A DNA stretch of 7,979 nt, from contig JBHIDJ010000130.1 in NCBI GenBank assembly GCA_046760105.1, positions 1-7,979 on the forward strand, given 5' to 3'. The position numbers were made by a program, and so were the translations under genes. This DNA comes from JBHIDJ01 sp046760105 (GTDB taxonomy: Bacteria > Pseudomonadota > Gammaproteobacteria > Acidiferrobacterales > SPGG2). A model generated the notes under the pieces. The model was not told the DNA's origin, did no database searches, and saw only the letters and a program-made list of their open reading frames with translations. Shown here piece after piece: positions 6,696-7,979 of this stretch (positions within the stretch are counted from its first letter, which is position 1; every line of letters starts with the position of its first letter).

Positions 6696-6782
6696 GTGAT
6701 TGACATTCGTCTCTACGAAGATTCAGATGAACAACCGGCGATCGCCCTCTGGCAGAAGGTGCTCGTTCCTTCTTATTTATAG
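6696..6782 (+). pseudogene. N-terminal relic of a GNAT acetyltransferase
   Basis: From GTG at 6696 the frame reads IDIRLYEDSDEQPAIALWQ, then KVLVPSYL and a TAG stop at 6780-6782. The first ~22 residues match the usual GNAT opening (IRPYxxxDExAVIALWxxC), i.e. strand 1 and helix 1. The acetyl-CoA-binding core (Q/RxxGxG/A) and everything after are absent, so nothing functional remains. The other two frames after the break do not restore GNAT sequence, which points to a deletion rather than a single frameshift. Confidence 0.6.
6773..6782. promoter_or_regulatory. Possible BioR operator upstream of bioY
   Basis: TTATTTATAG differs at two of ten positions from the BioR palindrome TTATCTATAA as I remember it from alphaproteobacterial biotin genes. 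It lies 32 nt before the bioY start, a position suited to repression. It overlaps the last codons of the GNAT relic. A/T-rich decamers arise by chance, so this is tentative. Confidence 0.35.
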
Positions 6783-6802
6783 TGATACGACTTGAACCCC
6801 CA

Positions 6803-6809
6803 GGGAGGT
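6803..6809 (+). promoter_or_regulatory. Ribosome binding site of bioY
   Basis: GGGAGGT lies 5 nt before the ATG at 6815 and is the strongest Shine-Dalgarno sequence on the plus strand of the window. It supports this start. Confidence 0.8.
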
Positions 6810-6814
6810 AAGTA

Positions 6815-7411
6815 ATGGCCCAACAACACGTGATCCATTCCACACTCATCGGCACGCTTTGGCCGGCTGAGTCGACATCCAGGGCAATCCGTTTTGTCGT
6901 TCTGGCCGTGGCGGGTACGGCGTTATTGACCCTTTCGGCCAAAATCCAGGTGCCTTTCTATCCCGTGCCCATGACCATGCAGACCTTTGCGGTGCTCGTC
7001 ATCGGCATCGCTTATGGCTGGCGGCTCGGTACGGCGACGCTTCTACTCTACCTTGCGGAAGGCGCTGTGGGCCTGCCGGTTTTCGCTGGCACGCCGGAGA
7101 AAGGCATTGGGCTTGCCTATATGATGGGCGGCACCGGCGGCTATCTCGTCGGTTTCGTCCTGGCGGCGGCTGTCTGCGGCTGGCTCGCCGAGCGCGGTTG
7201 GGACCGTAATGCCGTGACGACGGCGCTTGCCATGCTGATCGGCAACATCATCATCTATATCCCGGGCCTGCTCTGGCTCGGAGCCGTGTTTGGTTGGGAC
7301 AAGCCGATTCTGCAATGGGGGCTGACGCCGTTCCTGCTCGGCGACGCGGCGAAGCTGGTGTTCGCCGCTGCCACACTCCCACTCGTGTGGAAATTGATCA
7401 GGCGCAGTTAG
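6815..7411 (+). CDS. bioY: BioY, biotin transporter substrate-binding (S) component
   Basis: Integral membrane protein of 198 residues, normal BioY length, with about six hydrophobic segments. It binds biotin for uptake, either alone or with an ECF energising module. Family marks are AKIQVPFYPVPMTMQTF (42-58), the loop GLPVFAGTPEKGIG (86-99), GGTGGYLVGF (105-114) and FLLGDAAKLVFAA (173-185), where D177 and K180 are the conserved biotin-site pair. No bioM or bioN gene lies next to it in the window, so it either works alone or borrows an ECF module from elsewhere. It has its own strong ribosome binding site and probably its own promoter with a BioR-like site, so it is likely separate from the oxygenase run upstream. 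Confidence 0.95.
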   Translation: MAQQHVIHSTLIGTLWPAESTSRAIRFVVLAVAGTALLTLSAKIQVPFYPVPMTMQTFAVLVIGIAYGWRLGTATLLLYLAEGAVGLPVFAGTPEKGIGLAYMMGGTGGYLVGFVLAAAVCGWLAERGWDRNAVTTALAMLIGNIIIYIPGLLWLGAVFGWDKPILQWGLTPFLLGDAAKLVFAAATLPLVWKLIRRS

Positions 7412-7436
7412 GTGTAGGACGTTCTCTTGTCGGGAA

Positions 7437-7470
7437 CGGTCGCCAGGCTGCCGACGGTCTTTTCTCTTGA
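7437..7470 (+). terminator. Weak candidate terminator after bioY
   Basis: CGGTCG (7437-7442) can pair with CGACGG (7452-7457) with one mismatch around a 9-nt loop, followed by TCTTTTCTCTT. The stem is short and imperfect, so this is only a candidate. Confidence 0.25.
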
Positions 7471-7483
7471 GCTAGGGAAGGTC

Positions 7484-7979
7484 ATGCTGAAGAACATACG
7501 GCAAGGATCGGCAGGTGACCAGTCGGTACCAAAGGAGCCCGATCTTCATCGGGTACTCGAACTACGCAATTTTCTGGAAGGTCGATGGTCGGTCGTCCGG
7601 TTATTTGTAGACCGCGGGGAACAGAAGAGCGGGACATTCTTAGGTAGGGCCTACTTTGTGGAGGCCGGCGAAGGCCTGGTGTATCGGGAAGAGGGCCAGA
7701 TGCGCTATGGAGACTACAGCGGCATCGCCAAGCGATATTATGTTTACAGTTTTTCGTCGGCTTATTATGCGAAGGTGCGATTCGCCGATGGCCGACCGTT
7801 TCACGATCTGGATCTAAGACAGGGCTATTGGCAGACCATCCATCTCTGCGGCGAAGATCGCTACTGTGGCCGGATCCAGGCGTGTTCCTCCGAGCGTTGG
7901 GAGCTGGGATGGGAGGTTCTGGGCCCGCGCAAGGACCTTAGAATCGCCAGCCGTTATATAAGGTGTAGCGATGCGGATA
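7484..7979 (+). CDS. DUF6314-like protein of unknown function (3' end cut by window)
   Basis: An open frame of 165 residues runs from ATG 7484 to the right edge without a stop. An AGGGAAGG stretch just upstream can serve as ribosome binding site. The pattern FLEGRWSVVR (30-39), GLVYREEGQMRYG (64-76), FADGRPFHDLD (100-110), H120 and LGWEVLGPRKDLRIASRY (141-158) matches, from memory, small DUF6314 proteins of about 150 residues. These look like a single beta barrel of lipocalin type. Since the final GPRKDxRxxSRYxR block is already reached, only a few residues should be missing. Residues 1-25 are extra relative to the domain and lack a signal peptide. It follows bioY by 72 nt; no functional tie to biotin is evident. 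Function unknown. Confidence 0.7.
   Translation, partial: MLKNIRQGSAGDQSVPKEPDLHRVLELRNFLEGRWSVVRLFVDRGEQKSGTFLGRAYFVEAGEGLVYREEGQMRYGDYSGIAKRYYVYSFSSAYYAKVRFADGRPFHDLDLRQGYWQTIHLCGEDRYCGRIQACSSERWELGWEVLGPRKDLRIASRYIRCSDAD

Larger units (their letters stand above)
6377..6814. other. Intergenic gene graveyard with no intact gene
   Basis: The 438 nt between the EamA gene and bioY contain no full-length coding sequence but two recognisable relics in opposite orientation: a gamma-butyrobetaine-dioxygenase-like fragment (6394-6597, minus) and a GNAT acetyltransferase N terminus (6696-6782, plus). The ~100 nt between them show no recognisable gene. The right end holds a BioR-like site and the ribosome binding site of bioY. 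A short possible hairpin (TCCG/CGGA near 6402-6417) after the EamA gene is too weak to call a terminator. Confidence 0.7.

Noticed and set aside
6427..6699. Plus-strand 90-codon frame in the gap before bioY
   Set aside because: No recognisable domain; the opposite strand carries dioxygenase-like sequence over most of it, so the plus frame is chance.

Overview
The window reads as bacterial chromosome with tight gene packing and a moderately high GC content. An alphaproteobacterium is the best guess. The hints are a dimethylglycine/sarcosine dehydrogenase-type enzyme beside a GcvA-type LysR fragment, a stand-alone BioY with a BioR-like operator half-remembered from alphaproteobacteria, and a DUF6314-type protein. 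This is inference from gene content, not a phylogenetic placement. I see no tRNA, rRNA, CRISPR array, insertion sequence or phage gene.

Layout. (1) Positions 1-2367, minus strand: almost all of a fused flavin/folate demethylase of the dimethylglycine dehydrogenase family; only its last few residues are off the left edge. (2) Positions 2368-2816: a divergent intergenic region holding the ribosome binding site of that gene, a truncated N-terminal fragment of a LysR regulator (2464-2559, minus) and a perfect 10-bp palindrome. (3) Positions 2817-6376, plus strand: a four-gene run with a class II aldolase/adducin-like protein, a PhyH-family Fe(II)/2-oxoglutarate dioxygenase, a second Fe(II)/2-oxoglutarate oxygenase from a different family, and an EamA (DMT) transporter. 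The gaps are 31, 109 and 18 nt. (4) Positions 6377-6814: a gap with no intact gene that holds two decayed genes, a gamma-butyrobetaine-dioxygenase-like C-terminal piece (minus, with an internal stop) and the first ~28 codons of a GNAT acetyltransferase (plus). (5) Positions 6815-7411: BioY biotin transporter subunit. (6) Positions 7484-7979: a DUF6314-like protein running off the right edge.

How it may work together (inference). The centre looks like an uncharacterised catabolic or tailoring locus. Two unrelated mononuclear iron oxygenases could hydroxylate a small, possibly amine-containing substrate. The aldolase-fold protein lacks the classical catalytic Glu and could act on the hydroxylated product. 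The divergent flavoenzyme would remove N-methyl groups and pass the one-carbon unit to tetrahydrofolate, and the EamA protein would move substrate or product. The relic of a third, carnitine-type dioxygenase next door suggests the neighbourhood has a history with quaternary or methylated amines. Three separate gene relics in two gaps show that deletion or recombination has repeatedly trimmed the edges of this cassette. BioY and the DUF6314-like gene appear to be unrelated flanking genes.
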